A stretch of DNA of 64,000 nt from Amoebidium appalachense (GCA_963693365.1 CAVNZM010000008.1:1922001-1986000), one strand, 5' to 3'. Positions 1 through 35,005 are shown, counted from the stretch's first letter. Notes: generated by a model not told the origin, from the letters alone. Numbers and translations are program-made.

Positions 1-416
1 AAAGTGACACACACACAAAAAAAAACACACACACACACAGAGAGAGAGAGATTCAGAGAACGAGAGACTCTGCACTCACACCTTCTCAGTTAAACACTTA
101 CCCACATACCAACAAGCAGACTATATACACAGACATACATGCGCGCAACCCCCCCCCCCCCCCCCCCCCCAACCCCCCACCCACCCCACCCCCCCCCCCC
201 CCCCCCCCCCCCCTCCCCCCCCCCCCCCGGGGGCGAGCCAGCACATCCTCTGACCTCACATATACATACATCATAACATGCAACATCTAGGGCGTTTCTC
301 TCTTGCTTTCCAGTCTTTCGATTGCTTAAAAAACTTACACACACGCCATCTTTTCTACCATCCATTTTTCTGCCCGCACGTACACTATAATTCTCTAACT
401 GATACTCTTGCTGAAG

Positions 417-454
<38 letters not shown>

Positions 455-764
455 CCTCCCTCCTGGTGCCCCACCCTTCCTCTGTTTTCTTCTCTCGATG
501 ACTCTACTGCTCACCCCACGGTTTTTTCAACAGAACCAAGTTTGAGTCGATCAGAGTTGCTGTGCCCACACTCTTGTGTTCTCTTCCTCCATTTATCACC
601 TCCGTCGCAACACACCAATCCCATACATTTTCCTCTCTCTTTTTCAGTGTCTCTCTCTGACTATCCCCCCCCCCCCCCCCCCAAAAAAAAAAAAATAAAT
701 AAATAAAAATAAAAAATAAGAACAAGCAAACAACAACATCTGAGACTGACCAATCACATTGCAG
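1..764. repeat. Low-complexity DNA upstream of the first recognisable VPS18 exon
   Basis: Contains (CA)n at 1-40, long poly-C tracts (about 151-228 and 418-453) and a C/A tract near 662-695. No exon encoding the missing VPS18 N-terminus could be recognised. The first VPS18 exon probably lies in unremarkable sequence here or before the window. Open frames in this stretch are translations of the C and CA tracts. Confidence 0.7.
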
Positions 765-22018
<21,254 letters not shown>

Positions 22019-22742
22019 TGGCATCTATTGCTCCTATGTGCTTCTACTTGCTATTAGTAGCTGCTAGTGAAATCTTGTGGCTTCTTGGGGCTCCAAACTA
22101 GTGCACTTGCTTCCCCGACACCCCTTTCTTCGGGCTACTTTATCACGATGCACATCCACAAATTACGAAACATGCGAAACTTGCCGCAATGATTAAATTA
22201 CATAGACACTATTAATTATACGTATCACTGGAAGAGGGGGAGGGGGGGGGGGGGGGGGGGGGGGTATTATTGATTTACTCCTACGGTAATATTCCGGAAT
22301 TGACATCCTTGGTTGGTGTTGTGGTTTGAGAGACGCAATGTATAACTGCTCACCACCCCACATGCAAGTTTTTCTTTTATTTTTATGTAGGGAATTTTGC
22401 GATTTCAAAAATGTAGCAAGAGATTGGTTAGGACATATGACTAGACTAGCACGAACGAAAGAACACGTGTTATGTGCCACGTGTCGTGTGTTTTATACTA
22501 TGCATGAATGGTGTTATACATATATGCTTGGTGGTGGTACATCTTACTAACGACTATACAAATATGTGTAATGGTACATAGGATATCGAATACGAATAAA
22601 TTGATCATGCTTTCTTTCTGTGAAGACCATATTCTTTTCAGCCTCTCATATACCCGCCCCCCCCCCCCCCTCCCCCCCCCCCCCCCTCCATCCTCCCCCC
22701 CCCGGCCCCCCCCCCCTCCACACACACACACACACACACCCT

Positions 22743-22787
<45 letters not shown>

Positions 22788-23495
22788 ACCCTCAACCCCT
22801 CACCACCCCATCTCCCGGCTGCCTCCCCACCCCTTTTCCAGGCTAATCATGGGCCCCTGGCCTGCCTCACGGCTTTCTGGTTGTTATTTGCGAGCTTGGC
22901 TTGAATGACATCCCCCCCCCCCCCTTCCCTCGGTGGGCTGGTGGGCACAGTGGTGGGAGGGCAGGAGGAGGGAAAGATGGGTGGGGGTTTTTAATTATTT
23001 TTTGCTTCTATTTTCCTTTTTTGTTTGTTTGTTTTTTGTTTGTTTGTTTGCAAAAATGGGGGGGGGGGGGGACCTGACATGAAACAGTTCAGATGCCTCA
23101 TAGATGTTCAATACCAGCACTGCTGAAATGTTTACTTGTCTGCAAATTACCTCATTAAGCAAATGTGTAAGGTCCAGGTTGTGTTGTGTGTTCGTACATT
23201 CATGCATTTTCGTAAATTGAATACCGGAATTTAGGTCTGCGAAAACCCGAAACAAGCCAATTGAATGAATCAAATGTGTTCGTAAGTGAAATTCTTGTGT
23301 TGGTTTGTGCACAAATTCAAAGCGAAGAAATGAATTTACGTTCCGAAGTTCCATACAATACGCTTTAGGGGTTTGTGAAAAACCTGTATCGACCTAATGA
23401 ATGTCAATTTCAGGCCCTTCCATCTAATCCCCAAACATCCCAATCGCTAACACTCCTTTTGTCATTAGCATTCATTAGCATTCATTAGCCCCTAA
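22019..23495. other. Convergent intergenic region between VPS18 and the amino-acid transporter
   Basis: Both flanking genes end here. It holds poly-G (22229-22264), poly-C/CA tracts (22660-22785) and T-rich sequence at 22990-23050. A candidate poly(A) signal AATAAA for VPS18 lies at 22595-22600. No further gene was recognised. Confidence 0.7.
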
Positions 23496-24450
23496 CTAGC
23501 ACTTGTCGTCTTTATCATCGATATCCTCCCCGATATCAGCCGGTTGTATTTGCACCGTATTCTCATTGGGCCTAATCTCACCATCAGAATTATTCTCCTC
23601 GCTCGAATCTTCGCACATAATAGCCGGGGCTACACTCTTGATGCTATTGGATTTGCCCTCCTCTAGGTGAGCCGTGCTCTGACTGGTAGGCGACATTGTG
23701 ATCCGATTGGAGTCTGCGATCTCAGCCTTTTGGTGTGAGGCGTAGTTGGAGTGGCGCATACCATAGGCAAAATACAACACCCATCCGGCCACCAACCACA
23801 CAGCGCAGTAAATATACGCGATCGATCCGAGGCCGGCCATTAGGACGCTGTTGACAAAAATACCTGCCAATGGAATTGCAGGCATTAAGGGACATTGGAA
23901 TGTTTCTGGGGTAACTGGGATCTCGGTGAAGTAGTAAATGTAGAGGACAGAAATAAGAGGAATACCCATGAGAATAATTCCCAAGACAATATTCACGGCA
24001 AGGCATGGGTGCGCCTCGTTGTAGATGAACCAGAACATCCACGTACCAATCAGATACGACGATAGAGCCGTGACGGTCAAACGGGAAGATACCATTGGTC
24101 GACGGTGTTTACTGGTGATTAACTCCTTTCTGGGATTGGTTCCTGTGATGGTTGTCATGCGTAGAATAAGGGTACCCGCACACACACTGCTATAGTTGAT
24201 AAATGCACCGAGAGAGATTGCATTTACGAGATCGTCGAATTTGAAGAAGAGGGCTAGGACTCCGGCCACAAGACCAGTAAATGCAACGGAGAAAAGTGGG
24301 ACACCTTGACGATTAAGGCGGGCGAAAATGGGTGGGAGGAGACCTGGGAGGGCAAGGGCATGGGGTTAGGCACGGGTGGTGAGGTTAAAGGTGCGTACGG
24401 GTTTCTTATTCTACTTATCCACTTTTTTTGTTGTTGTTGTTGTTGGCAGT

Positions 24451-24493
<43 letters not shown>

Positions 24494-24752
24494 GTCTGCC
24501 AGTGCACAAAATGCTCTTGTGGATCTTACGGAAGTGTTCTGGCATCGTTTGTCCGTGCCCGGCGTGCCGGGCATGTGTGTTTGGGTGTATGTGGTGTGTC
24601 TGTGTGTGCTTGTGTGTGTATGCATGTGTGCTTCTGTGTTGTGCGTAGCATTTAGTGCTTGTGTGGATATATGGTAATGGTGAGCGCCCCGTTTCAGATT
24701 TTCCCTTTTTGATCCTAGTCTTCGTTTTATTAATTTTTTTATTATTATTTTT

Positions 24753-24783
<31 letters not shown>

Positions 24784-25403
24784 GGTTACACACCATCCTG
24801 AGCCATTGGGAAGAACACACGTGCCTGGCCCATGAGTGAACACAAAGTCGTGCACGTGAGTGTAGTCACAGACCCAAACGCAACTAACTTGGTCGCCCAC
24901 GGCCTTCCAACGTACAAAAACGCCTCCGCGACAGGTGCGTTTTGGTAGTTTGGAAGTGCAAGAAAACTTATGGGAACCATTCCACTTATGACACATGCTA
25001 ATGCACAATATAGAACTCCCGATATGAGAAGTGACCCCATGAGGCCTATGGGGACGTCTCGGCGGGGGTTTTTGGCCTCTCCGCTCATGGTTGATACGGC
25101 ATCAAATCCGATGTAGCTGTGGTGGTGAAGGTGGGCTGTTAGGTAAAGACATGCTGGCGGCTGGGGTTTTAGCATGAATTCGAAGGGAGAGTGTGGGAAA
25201 GGGCAGGCGATGAGTATTTGTGTGTGTGGGGGGGGGGGGGGGGGGGGGGGGGGGAGGAAGAGGAGGGGAGGGGGGAGGGGGGGGGGGAAGCTTAGAGAGG
25301 GAAGGGTTAGGTGAGAAGTGTGTGTGCGTGTGTGTGCGTGTGTCTGTGTTGTGTGTGTGTGTGCTTATGTGTGTGTGTTTATGTGCGCAATTTAAAGAGA
25401 GAC

Positions 25404-25442
<39 letters not shown>

Positions 25443-27546
25443 CATGCCCCTTCTGTGTGTGGGGGTGCCTATAGGTGTGTGAATCAGTGGAGTCTTTATG
25501 ACCGTACATGCATGCGTGGGGATGTCAAGGCCAAGAGCTATATTAGGAATGTTTACCTGAAAAAAGCAACGCCAGCCCCAGAAAGCACCCCGTCAAACCC
25601 AAAGGGCATAAACGGGCTGTAGTTGTCCGGATCCACAAACACAGCGCCATAGACAATCACAAACACAATCAGCGCTATGTTCCACACCGTCATGATCACG
25701 TTAAAGAGCGAAGATTCACCGGCACCTCTCAACAGAACCAACGAGAGAAGAAGGACGATAGCGAGGGCCAGGGGGTAGACTTGGAAGAAATCGTTGAGAT
25801 TAACGGGAGAGGCACCTACGGGAATCTCAACACCTGGGGGTGAAAAAATGGAAGAAAAAGGGGAGGGGGGAGGGGAGAGGGAAGCGGGAGAGGGAATTGG
25901 GAGAGGGGGGGGGGGGGGGGGGGGGAGGGGGGAATATTAAGATACGATGATCTCGGATCTCTTTGTAGATTATGTCTCAAGAAAAATCAGAAAAGTAGTG
26001 GTAGTACCCCCCTCCCCCCCCCCAAAAAAAAAAAAAATTACGACAACCCCCCGACCTACCACACACAAGTCAGCCCCCATCCCCTCAATCCCCACCTCTT
26101 TTGCATGCCTGTTTTGATACACTGGGCAAATGGTTCAAGCAAGTGTCTGCGCGCGTGCATATCGACGTGTGCAAAGTCTCTTCTCCTTTTTCGTTTTTTT
26201 GCGCGCACACGCGCATGTGTGTGTGTGTGGGGGGGGGGGGGGGGGGGGGGGGGGGGGAGGGATTGGGGGGGTTGGGGGGGGGGGGGGGTTTGGGGGGGGG
26301 GGGGGGGGATGATTACCGAAACTTGCAATGAAAGAAAGCAAATAGTTGGCCCACGAGATTGCAACACCACCGGCAGAGATGGCATACAGAAGGGTCATGT
26401 TCCAGCCAATAGAAAAGCCCATCATCTCACCAAATACGGCATAGGCATCTGCGGCAGATAACCGTGAGTATAGGGATTGTGTATGCCTTTGATGTGTGTG
26501 GGCCGTGTGTGGTTGTGTGTGTATCTGTGAGCCCGTGCGTGCTCAGGCGTGCACACGCGCATGTGTGTGTGTGTGTTTGCGTGTCTGTGCCTGTGTGTGT
26601 GGGTGCAAGTATGTGCTTGTGTGCATGTGTGTGTGTTTGCGCGGGCGCGGGCGTGTGGGTGTGGGTGTGGATGTGGTGTGGGTGTGTGTATGCGTGTTCG
26701 TGTGTGTGTGCATGCCCCCATGTGACTGTGTGTGCATGGGTGTCACGGTATTTGTAAGTGTTTTTGAGTGTGTACGCACGGGTGGCTGACTACTTTCTCT
26801 GAATGTTACTATGTGTATGGCTCAGGCAGTGTGCACAAATCAACCATGTGTGCGCAAGACCCTTGCAGGTGCGTGTGCATTTGTGCAATCTGTGCCCATG
26901 TACCAGCTTAACAAAGTTCTTCCTTACACATGTACGTGTGCAGGTGTGTGCAATTTGCATACCAACGCCATACCCTGTTTGCACTATGTTCTCGCTTGTG
27001 TGCTGTGCCCGCAACCTTATGCGAACAAAGGGTGCTTACATGCATAGACCCCGCCTGGGAGGGGCAGCCTCGAAGCAAATTCGGCATAGCAGAGCCCAGA
27101 CAGCAGGGCCGCAACGCCGGCAAAAAGAAAAGACAGCCATGCACTGGGCCCGGCATTCAGCGCGGCAATCTGTGAACAGGTTGTCTGCTTTTAGGGTCTA
27201 ATATGATGGCATACATAAATATTCACCAGTAAAATGTGTATTAAAAAACGGTATGAAAGAATCAGCCTGAGGAAAAGAGGGTGGAAATATCAGCGACAAG
27301 AACTTGTAGCTTTCACTACATTCTATTCATCAGGAGGTGGATGTGGACCTTATAGGAATATTACCCTTTGGACACGCCGAATATTACCCTTTGGACACAC
27401 CCTATATATGTTTTTATTTTATCACGTTTTGTTCCCGGAGAGTCTTTAGAGGCCCTCTAGGGAAACTACCGTCTACCACACAGCACCGACAGTACACGAG
27501 TTAAGGTGCTATCTATGAGTTCAGCTAAGCTAAACCCTATACATAC

Positions 27547-27578
<32 letters not shown>

Positions 27579-27821
27579 GATCATGAAATGAAACAGGATT
27601 TTTCGTTATGATTCTAGGAAAGTACTGTGTGCACATCAATTCGCTTCACCCACCTGCCCGGTAGTGACAAACACACCGGCACCCACGCAGCTGCCGACAC
27701 CAAAAGCTATCAAGTCCACCACACCCATACATCTTGTGGGTTCACCTGCACCGGATTCCCCCTCCAACTGCATCATATTAACTGGCTTGCGCCATCCCAT
27801 TTGCCTTGCACACCACGCCAT
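23496..27821 (-). CDS. Cationic amino-acid transporter (SLC7A1-4/CAT-like, APC superfamily), 6 exons
   Basis: Predicted plasma- or vacuolar-membrane transporter for cationic amino acids. Exons in coding order: 27654-27821, 27040-27169, 26317-26448, 25557-25833, 24794-25116, 23496-24343. Phases join without error to give 625 residues, the usual CAT length. The first membrane segment has the family signature [20 protein letters not shown]. Others include [56 protein letters not shown] and [20 protein letters not shown]. The joined exon 2/3 sequence depends on the strong GTAAGC donor beyond the more obvious GTCTAT site. The C-terminal tail after about residue 560 is acidic and unlike the rest. 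ATG 27819-27821 is the first in-frame Met before the conserved core. Substrate is inferred from family. Confidence 0.93.
27430..27525 (+). repeat. Dispersed repeat family B, copy 1
   Basis: Shares GGCCCTC, AACTACCG and CAGCACCGACAGTAC, followed by a GGTGCTA and AGCTAAGCTA spacing, with the reverse complement of 44260-44400. A more diverged copy lies near 29090-29190. No coding content. Confidence 0.75.
27525..27580. repeat. (CATA)n/(TA)n microsatellite in first CAT intron-proximal DNA
   Basis: CATA units pass into TATATA at about 27540-27577. It lies in the first intron of the transporter gene (- strand), next to a copy of dispersed repeat family B. Confidence 0.85.
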
Positions 27822-29333
27822 TTCGAGTGTGTTGGAATGAGAGTTGTGGTGTATGTGGCGTCTGTACGGTGGGAGAAAGAGTCGGGTACGTTTGAAAGTG
27901 CTCTACTGTATCATTTCAAATGGATTAGTCTCTTTATGCTCTCAGACTATAGAGAAGATGAAAGAGCGCACTCTTGCAAGTGGTAGCACATGTGGAGTGT
28001 GTTTGGTCTAAGAGTCCCACCGTGTGTTTGATGATTGGCAACGTATGTATTTAGTGCTTACTGTTTTATGTTCAAGTGTAGTATGTATAAATAATTAGCC
28101 TTTTCTCTCGGTCTCAACGCTCTAAATATGGGTTTTTAGTTATGATTCTGAGCGATTGTGAAACAAGGTGCAACCAGCATGCGAAAGTCCTCTTGACGGG
28201 AGCGGGCGGAGTGCGCGCCTCAGTCAGCCTTTTTATACACTGGACCCTTCAATAGACCTGTGCTGATTGGCTAAAACAGACAGACTTTCTCGAAATTTAA
28301 ACAGGCATCTAACCAGATTTCAAGCAAAATGATTGGTGATGATAATAGAATCTAATTTAACTATAATTTATTTGTCCTAAAAAGGAGCAAATGTCATGGT
28401 TTATTTGTACCGCCTCTGTAAACTGTCGATTTCTATTGGACCATCAGGTAACGCTGCACGGCTGCAGTTAACGGGCCGGCCGGCGGATCAGCAATTTTGA
28501 TCGAGCTGCACGCATGTGCACACTCTCAGGTGTCCTATTTACATAACCACGGCCACCAGCTAATATAAGTTGGCGTTTCTTTTTGGGAAACTGCTGTTGT
28601 TGGGTTGCAAATCTTATTTACGGAAGATTATCATACGCGTAGAGGTCTGGATATCTGATTCCAAGCACTGCCAATGGGAAGCATACCCCCCCCCCCCCCT
28701 CCCCCCTCCCCCCCCTCCCTCCCCCCCCCCCCCCCCCCCCCCCGGCCCCCTCGAGCTCTTCTTCGCGCCCCCCCCCCCGCGCCCCGCCCCGCCCCGCCCC
28801 TTCCCCCCCAGGCCATGTTGTATGACTCCCGGGCCTCCCCTCCCCCCTCCCCCTCCCCCTCCCCCCATACCCCCCCACCCCACCCCCCCGTCCTCGGTGC
28901 GGAGGGTGGCCCTCTCCCTGAGTGGGGCCTTATTATAATTATAATTGTACACATCAAAGACTTTGGTCCATCGACGTGGACTGATTATTAGAGGAGGCGC
29001 TGTTGAACTAACTGATCAGCATAGATAGGGAAGGCCGATGATTCGGCTCGAGAGAGGAGGTCACGGAACATAAATAGTACGATTTTATTTTATTTTATCC
29101 GGTATTGTCCTCCCTCCTAAGAACTACGTATACATACGTACCGTCTTCCATAAAACACCGACAGTCACTATACCCGAACTGACAAAATAAAAATAAAACA
29201 TCATAGAACAGTGACTATCTATAATAGTAGCCTAAGCACCTGATAATACAGCATGGTGTTGCAGCACTTAGGGAAGCTAACACATCTTCTTCTTCTTCTT
29301 TTTTCTTCTTACCAATCCTATCTACGTATACTA
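27822..29333. other. Spacer upstream of the transporter gene
   Basis: AT-rich DNA with no recognisable coding exon. It contains a poly-C/G block (28686-28900) and a diverged copy of repeat family B (29090-29190, with TACCGTCTTCC and ACACCGACAGT). Confidence 0.6.
28232..28237 (-). promoter_or_regulatory. Candidate TATA box of the cationic amino-acid transporter
   Basis: TATAAA on the - strand, about 410 bp upstream of the ATG. The distance is long, so a 5' UTR intron or another start site would be needed. Weak evidence. Confidence 0.3.
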
Positions 29334-29593
29334 CAGTGTCCCTTCCGCGCATAACATACCGCGGCGACAAGGATCGTGGTCGTTATGTTAACTTTTTATT
29401 AGTGTTTTTTTTTAGCCTTCCAGAGCCCGTCTCAATTATGTAAAGCCCCCCCCCCCCCCCCCCCTCCCCGCGGCAGCTACCCGCCACCCAACTGGAGGTT
29501 GGGGAGGGGAGAGCGTGGGGGGAGGGGGGGAGGGGGGGGGGGGGGAGTCGAGAATTCAACAATTGTGTGTGCAAGCTGAAGAGTATGGCATAC

Positions 29594-30082
29594 CTGGTCA
29601 ACATTGAGCCGTACCCGTGGTGTATAGCGGCCCCACTTGTCACGAGGCCGCTCTTCGTCTTCTTTGCTCCGACACGAACTGATTAGCCTCGCTAAACGAG
29701 TGTGATACGCCTGGATGGTGGGAAGGCGTTCTACGATCGACTTTCCCTTAGCGTTTGTTTTCCGGCGCTTGCCCATTTTGTACCGGCGGCAGAAGTTGCG
29801 CAGCCATTTCTCAGACGCTTTAAACTTGCTATACTCTTCTTTCGTGAGCATGTGCGTAGCGAGTTTGAGTGCCTTTGTGCGAAGCCACAACGAGGTAACC
29901 CGTGCCTTGTCGTCCCGCCGCCGCCTATACAGTCGATGCAGCTCTTTTTCAAGCGCCTGGTACTTGACTTTCGCATTTCCCTTCCCACCTGTGTGGGAAC
30001 GGTTGTATTTGCGTGTGTGTGTGTGCACGCGCGCGCGCGCGCGCGCGCGCGTGTGTGTGTGTGTGTCTTTGCGTGTGTGTGT

Positions 30083-30158
<76 letters not shown>

Positions 30159-31827
30159 GTGTGTGTGCGTGTGTGTGTGTGCGTGCGCAGATGTGCCATG
30201 GTGTGTGTGTGTGCGCGCAGAGGTCAGGGAAGGGGGAAGCTGTGAGCGCCGGGAGAAAGAGGGGGAAAGGGGGGAGGGGGGGGGGGGGGGGGGGGGGGAT
30301 ATCATGGAGAAACGGACACAAGAGGGCCCATAGTGAATTAAATGTGTGCGGGATTGGTGTGAACAGTGTGGTTTAGAAATAAGGGGGGAAGGGGGGGGAG
30401 GGGGGGGGGGGGGGGGGGGAGAGCAAGCAAGTGATTTGTTTAAAAAAAAAAAGGAAAAGCAGACGCAAACAAATGCACCTACCCACCCACCTCCGTCCCC
30501 ACTCACCCACCCACCCACCCCCAAACCAAGTTATAAGTCTTAACACATCAGGCCTCAGCTATTGGTTATCCTTGTTTCCCTATCCTTGTTTCCCTACTAC
30601 ATACCACAAAGGCAAAACAACACAGCGAGCAACGCAAGCAAGCTGTGCTCGTACCTGTTAGCTTCAGCACCTTCAGCCCTTCTTCAGCAGCCAGAGAAAA
30701 GATCTTCTCCTTTTTTCGCATCCACCTGAAAACATGGAAGGTACTCAGTTGAGTTACATTTGAGTAGTTGGTCCGGTACAGTTTTCGCTATTTCTTTGGG
30801 TTTCACCGGCACTTTTATCCAAAGGTAACAGGCCTACAAGAGCAAGTGACTAACAACAAATAGAGTAATCAGAGCCTCCCGTGCATTATGCGGTACAGGT
30901 ACAACAACTAATGCTGGTTCAAGTTCATACATAACAAATGATCTGGCAAGTAGACAAACTCACAGACTTGCATTACCATAGAACTAAGTGAAACGACTAT
31001 CATAATGTACGGGCCTTGGCCAACTTACTCAAATAATGTTGAAGATTTCTTCAGGGGGTGTTTCTCGCGGTACTTTGCAATCGCCGCCGCCGTGTTCTTG
31101 GCTTTCACACCGAGAATCTCTTCAATGATCTGCGCCTTTTCCGTATAAGTGTACGGCTCTCGCTCCGCTGCCCCCTTGTTGTTTTTGCAACGATCTTCTT
31201 TGCGTTTACCTTCCGCTAAACGCTGGTTTATACACTCAAACTCCGCAGCGAGCGCCTTTTGCCATTCAATCTCCTCTGGGGGCGGTGGGACAAACTCGTG
31301 TGTGACCGACCCAACGTTGTTCGTAACGAGGTTTGGTTGCCGTACAATAGCCTTTGCCGCAGCACAAGAGCGTTCGTGGTTTGACAGTGCACCGGCGTTC
31401 CCGCAGGAATACCCACAGCCCTGGCAGGGATGCTTGGGCTTATCATCGTCTGCAGCAAGCAGCTCGACGATTCGGTCGGCTTCTTTGACACTGCTTGCAC
31501 TCATCGTCTTTTTGCGGCCGTTCAGTTCAAACGAAAAATTCGAAACATTGACTTCTGCCCAGGCTTGCTGGCAGCCGTCTTTAGCTGCTCCGCACATGTG
31601 GCGACTCTGCGTTTCTTTAAATCACCTATCTGTGAACGGAGGTCTGCTTTTGCCTTTTCAGCTTGTGCAATTGCCTTGGTGGTTGTGTTACTAATGTTAT
31701 TGCTTGCTTCTACAAGACCCTCGGCAATGATCACTTGGGCCGCTTGCGCGCATTCCTGAAACTTGTCTGTAGCAGCATTTACTTTGTCTAGTGCACTATT
31801 TAGAGACCCAAGTGCAGCTGCCTGCAC
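29594..31827 (-). pseudogene. pogo-like transposase remnant: coiled coil, zinc finger, HTH and CENPB-type domain, no DDE
   Basis: Segments in coding order: 31827 to about 31590 (coiled coil: NSALDKVNAATDKF, AIAQAEKAKADLRSQIGDLK); about 31597-31029 in another frame (zinc-finger-like CQGCGYSCGNAGALSNHERS then C; HTH-like YTEKAQIIEEILGVKAKN); 30725-30655 (WMRKKEKIFSLAAEEGLKVL); 29988-29594 (CENPB-type WLRTKALKLA, FKASEKWLRNFCRRYKMGKR). The last three join in phase with GT-AG introns. The final exon ends at LNVDQ, which resembles the first catalytic Asp region of pogo DDE domains, followed by GTATGC. No DDE exon exists downstream. Moving from the coiled coil to the zinc-finger frame needs a frameshift near 31580 or an unseen intron. 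It could instead be a domesticated DNA-binding protein. Confidence 0.75.
30005..30200. repeat. (GC)n/(GT)n tract in intron of the pogo-like gene
   Basis: Alternating CG at 30030-30050 and GT at about 30074-30160 lie just upstream (on the - strand) of the acceptor of exon 29594-29988. Confidence 0.88.
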
Positions 31828-32244
31828 TTGAACTACTGGCTTGGTTATGATCGTTGCAATTGGTAAACATTAAACAACTACTTTCCACCTGCTGATATGT
31901 ATAGCTACGATACCGTTGAAGTAGTGTAGGCCGTATATGAGTCGGACGTTGGTACCTCGACGTGCATGTGCCAAATGCGAGCTGCGTTGGTGATTGGCTC
32001 TTCTTTGCATTTGGCGCGCGCGGGGCCAGCCGCTTTAACACCAAAACCAAATCCGAAATACTAAATAATGGGGGGTTATAAGGGTCCTGACTGCCTTATG
32101 AACAATGATTATGCTATATGTATGTGACCCCTTGTTGCGCTAACATCATCCCGGAAAATGACCGAGGTCATTATGTTAAGATTTTTCGAAATCGGCGTCG
32201 ACATTATGTTGTTGGCGGATTATGTTATGCGCGGACGGACACTG

Positions 32245-33575
<1,331 letters not shown>

Positions 33576-34901
33576 CTACATCATTTCAAACTGGCCGATG
33601 CTGACCACCGGGCCAGGAGCATCCACGGCCACACTGCGCACCCACTTGGCATACTGCGACACCCTCGTGTAGACGCCATAGTACCGGGCCTGTGCACAGC
33701 CCATGCCGTAGCTCACCACCCCAACAATCGTCGCGTCCAGGTCGCTGCCGCTGTACAGAGGCCCACCGCTATCGCCCTGGCACGAGTCTTTGCCCCCGGC
33801 CTCGAATCCGGCGCAGATCTGCCCAATACCAATGTTGTTGTTTGGGTATGCGGCCATGCATGCCTGCTGGCCCACTACCGGCACCTGGACCGCACGCAGG
33901 AACTCGGACACCACATGGCTAGTTGGGGATGTGTAGCCCCAGCCGGCAACAGTCAGCAGGGTCCCGGGGCTAGGGTCCTGGCTGGCCATTTTGATGTATG
34001 GGCCGGGGTGGGAGCCATCGATTTTCAGAAGGGCAATGTCATTGAGGCTAAAGGCTGGGTCGTATTGTGGGTGGACAGCAAAATCGACAATGGAATAAAC
34101 TGAGAACTGGTCGTCTGAGTTGAGGTTGGCCCCGCCAGCGCGTATCTTATCTCCTTTGATGTAGAATGAGTTGATACAGTGGGCTGCGGTCACGGCCCAC
34201 TTTTCGTTGATGAAAGAAACCCCGCAGTAGTGCTTGTACTGGCTGTAGCGGTTGATGTAGCTCAGTGACCCCATCCACCTCTTTGCATTCGTGACGTCAC
34301 CACCAACAATGTAGGCACTAGTGTCCTGCTGCTGGCTGGGTTGAGAGTTTTCCTCCATAGCAACGGCTAAGTCACGTGCTGACGGGTATGAGCTGGCTGG
34401 TGCCTGTTGGATGGCCTGCAGTGGTGGCAAGGTGGTGGTTGCCTGCAAGGTGGTTGTGGGTGTTTGTGGCTGCTGTGTGGATGATGAGGCAAGAGGTGTG
34501 AACATGGAAGATAAAGTAGGAAGAGAGGTGGTCTGTAACACTGTCATGGTTGCAATTGGAGAGGCAGTTTGTGATGTGGTGGTGGTGGTTGTCTGCGGGA
34601 GAGCTGTGTTGGTGAGTTGGGAAGTGAGACTAGTGGTGCTAGATGGCACTAATACGGTGGAGACTAGTGAGGAGATAACATCGAAGGATCCCATAGGTGG
34701 AGTGATTACAAAGGCCTGTGATGTTTGGATGGATGACACAGAAGGCTGTGAAGGTAATGATTCTACCGTGTTTGGTGTTGGCTGCATTATGGTTTGTGAT
34801 TGTTGAATAATATCGTCTTGGATTGACGGCAGAGCTGCGCCTTTGGCGAACCCAGATAGCACCGCGCTAGCGCAAGCAACAGATCTAATAATTGTTGCCA
34901 T
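33576..34901 (-). CDS. Secreted trypsin-like serine protease (S1 family) with Ser/Thr-rich stalk
   Basis: Single-exon gene of 441 residues. The chosen start, ATG 34899-34901, gives a short signal-peptide-like N-terminus (IIRSVACASAVLSGFAKGAA), lies about 97 bp below a TATATAAA box and matches the start in the duplicated copy. After a roughly 175-residue Ser/Thr/Gln-rich region comes the zymogen activation site IVGG (residues 198-201) and a chymotrypsin-fold domain. The triad is complete: His241 in TAAHC, Asp288 in NDIALLK, Ser378 in GDSGGP. Asp372 in [11 protein letters not shown] predicts trypsin-like cleavage after Arg or Lys. Family knowledge: extracellular digestive or processing endopeptidase, activated by cleavage before IVGG. 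The Ser/Thr stalk may be O-glycosylated (inference). The frame stays open 54 codons upstream, but that part overlaps the TATA box. Confidence 0.93.
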   Translation of the reverse strand: MATIIRSVACASAVLSGFAKGAALPSIQDDIIQQSQTIMQPTPNTVESLPSQPSVSSIQTSQAFVITPPMGSFDVISSLVSTVLVPSSTTSLTSQLTNTALPQTTTTTTSQTASPIATMTVLQTTSLPTLSSMFTPLASSSTQQPQTPTTTLQATTTLPPLQAIQQAPASSYPSARDLAVAMEENSQPSQQQDTSAYIVGGDVTNAKRWMGSLSYINRYSQYKHYCGVSFINEKWAVTAAHCINSFYIKGDKIRAGGANLNSDDQFSVYSIVDFAVHPQYDPAFSLNDIALLKIDGSHPGPYIKMASQDPSPGTLLTVAGWGYTSPTSHVVSEFLRAVQVPVVGQQACMAAYPNNNIGIGQICAGFEAGGKDSCQGDSGGPLYSGSDLDATIVGVVSYGMGCAQARYYGVYTRVSQYAKWVRSVAVDAPGPVVSIGQFEMM

Positions 34902-34997
34902 GATGGTGTGCGACTTTCCCTTGTCTTGTGTGGTGTTTGAGTTTTGTTGGAAGGTGATCAAGTTCTGAATGCTGAGAGACAGACTCCTGGTCGCATG

Positions 34998-35005
34998 TTT
35001 ATATA
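34998..35005 (-). promoter_or_regulatory. TATA box of the trypsin-like protease
   Basis: TATATAAA on the - strand, 97 bp upstream of the ATG. The surrounding region (CTCCAAG before it, CTCAGCATTCAGAAC after it) is conserved in the inverted duplicate at 39360-39435. Confidence 0.75.

Larger units (their letters stand above)
29334..32244. mobile_element. pogo/Tigger-like DNA transposon, 2.9 kb, catalytic domain absent
   Basis: Terminal inverted repeats begin CAGTGTCC at 29334 and, in reverse complement, at 32244. About 24 of 25 positions agree through the shared TCCGCGCATAACATA block, with one indel. CAGTG ends fit Tc1/mariner-pogo elements. The left flank is TA, the expected duplication; the right flank reads AC, so the duplication is decayed or the boundary is slightly off. 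The interior gene (- strand) encodes CENPB-type DNA-binding domains but stops where the DDE nuclease should begin. Only about 260 bp remain between its last exon and the left terminus. Confidence 0.75.

Noticed and set aside
278-706. Open frame as a possible VPS18 first exon
   Set aside because: It contains a poly-Pro translation of poly-C and no resemblance to the VPS18 N-terminus.
29334-29593. DDE catalytic exon of the pogo-like transposase
   Set aside because: No frame in the remaining sequence down to the left terminus shows DDE-like motifs; only poly-C/G and unique non-coding DNA are present.
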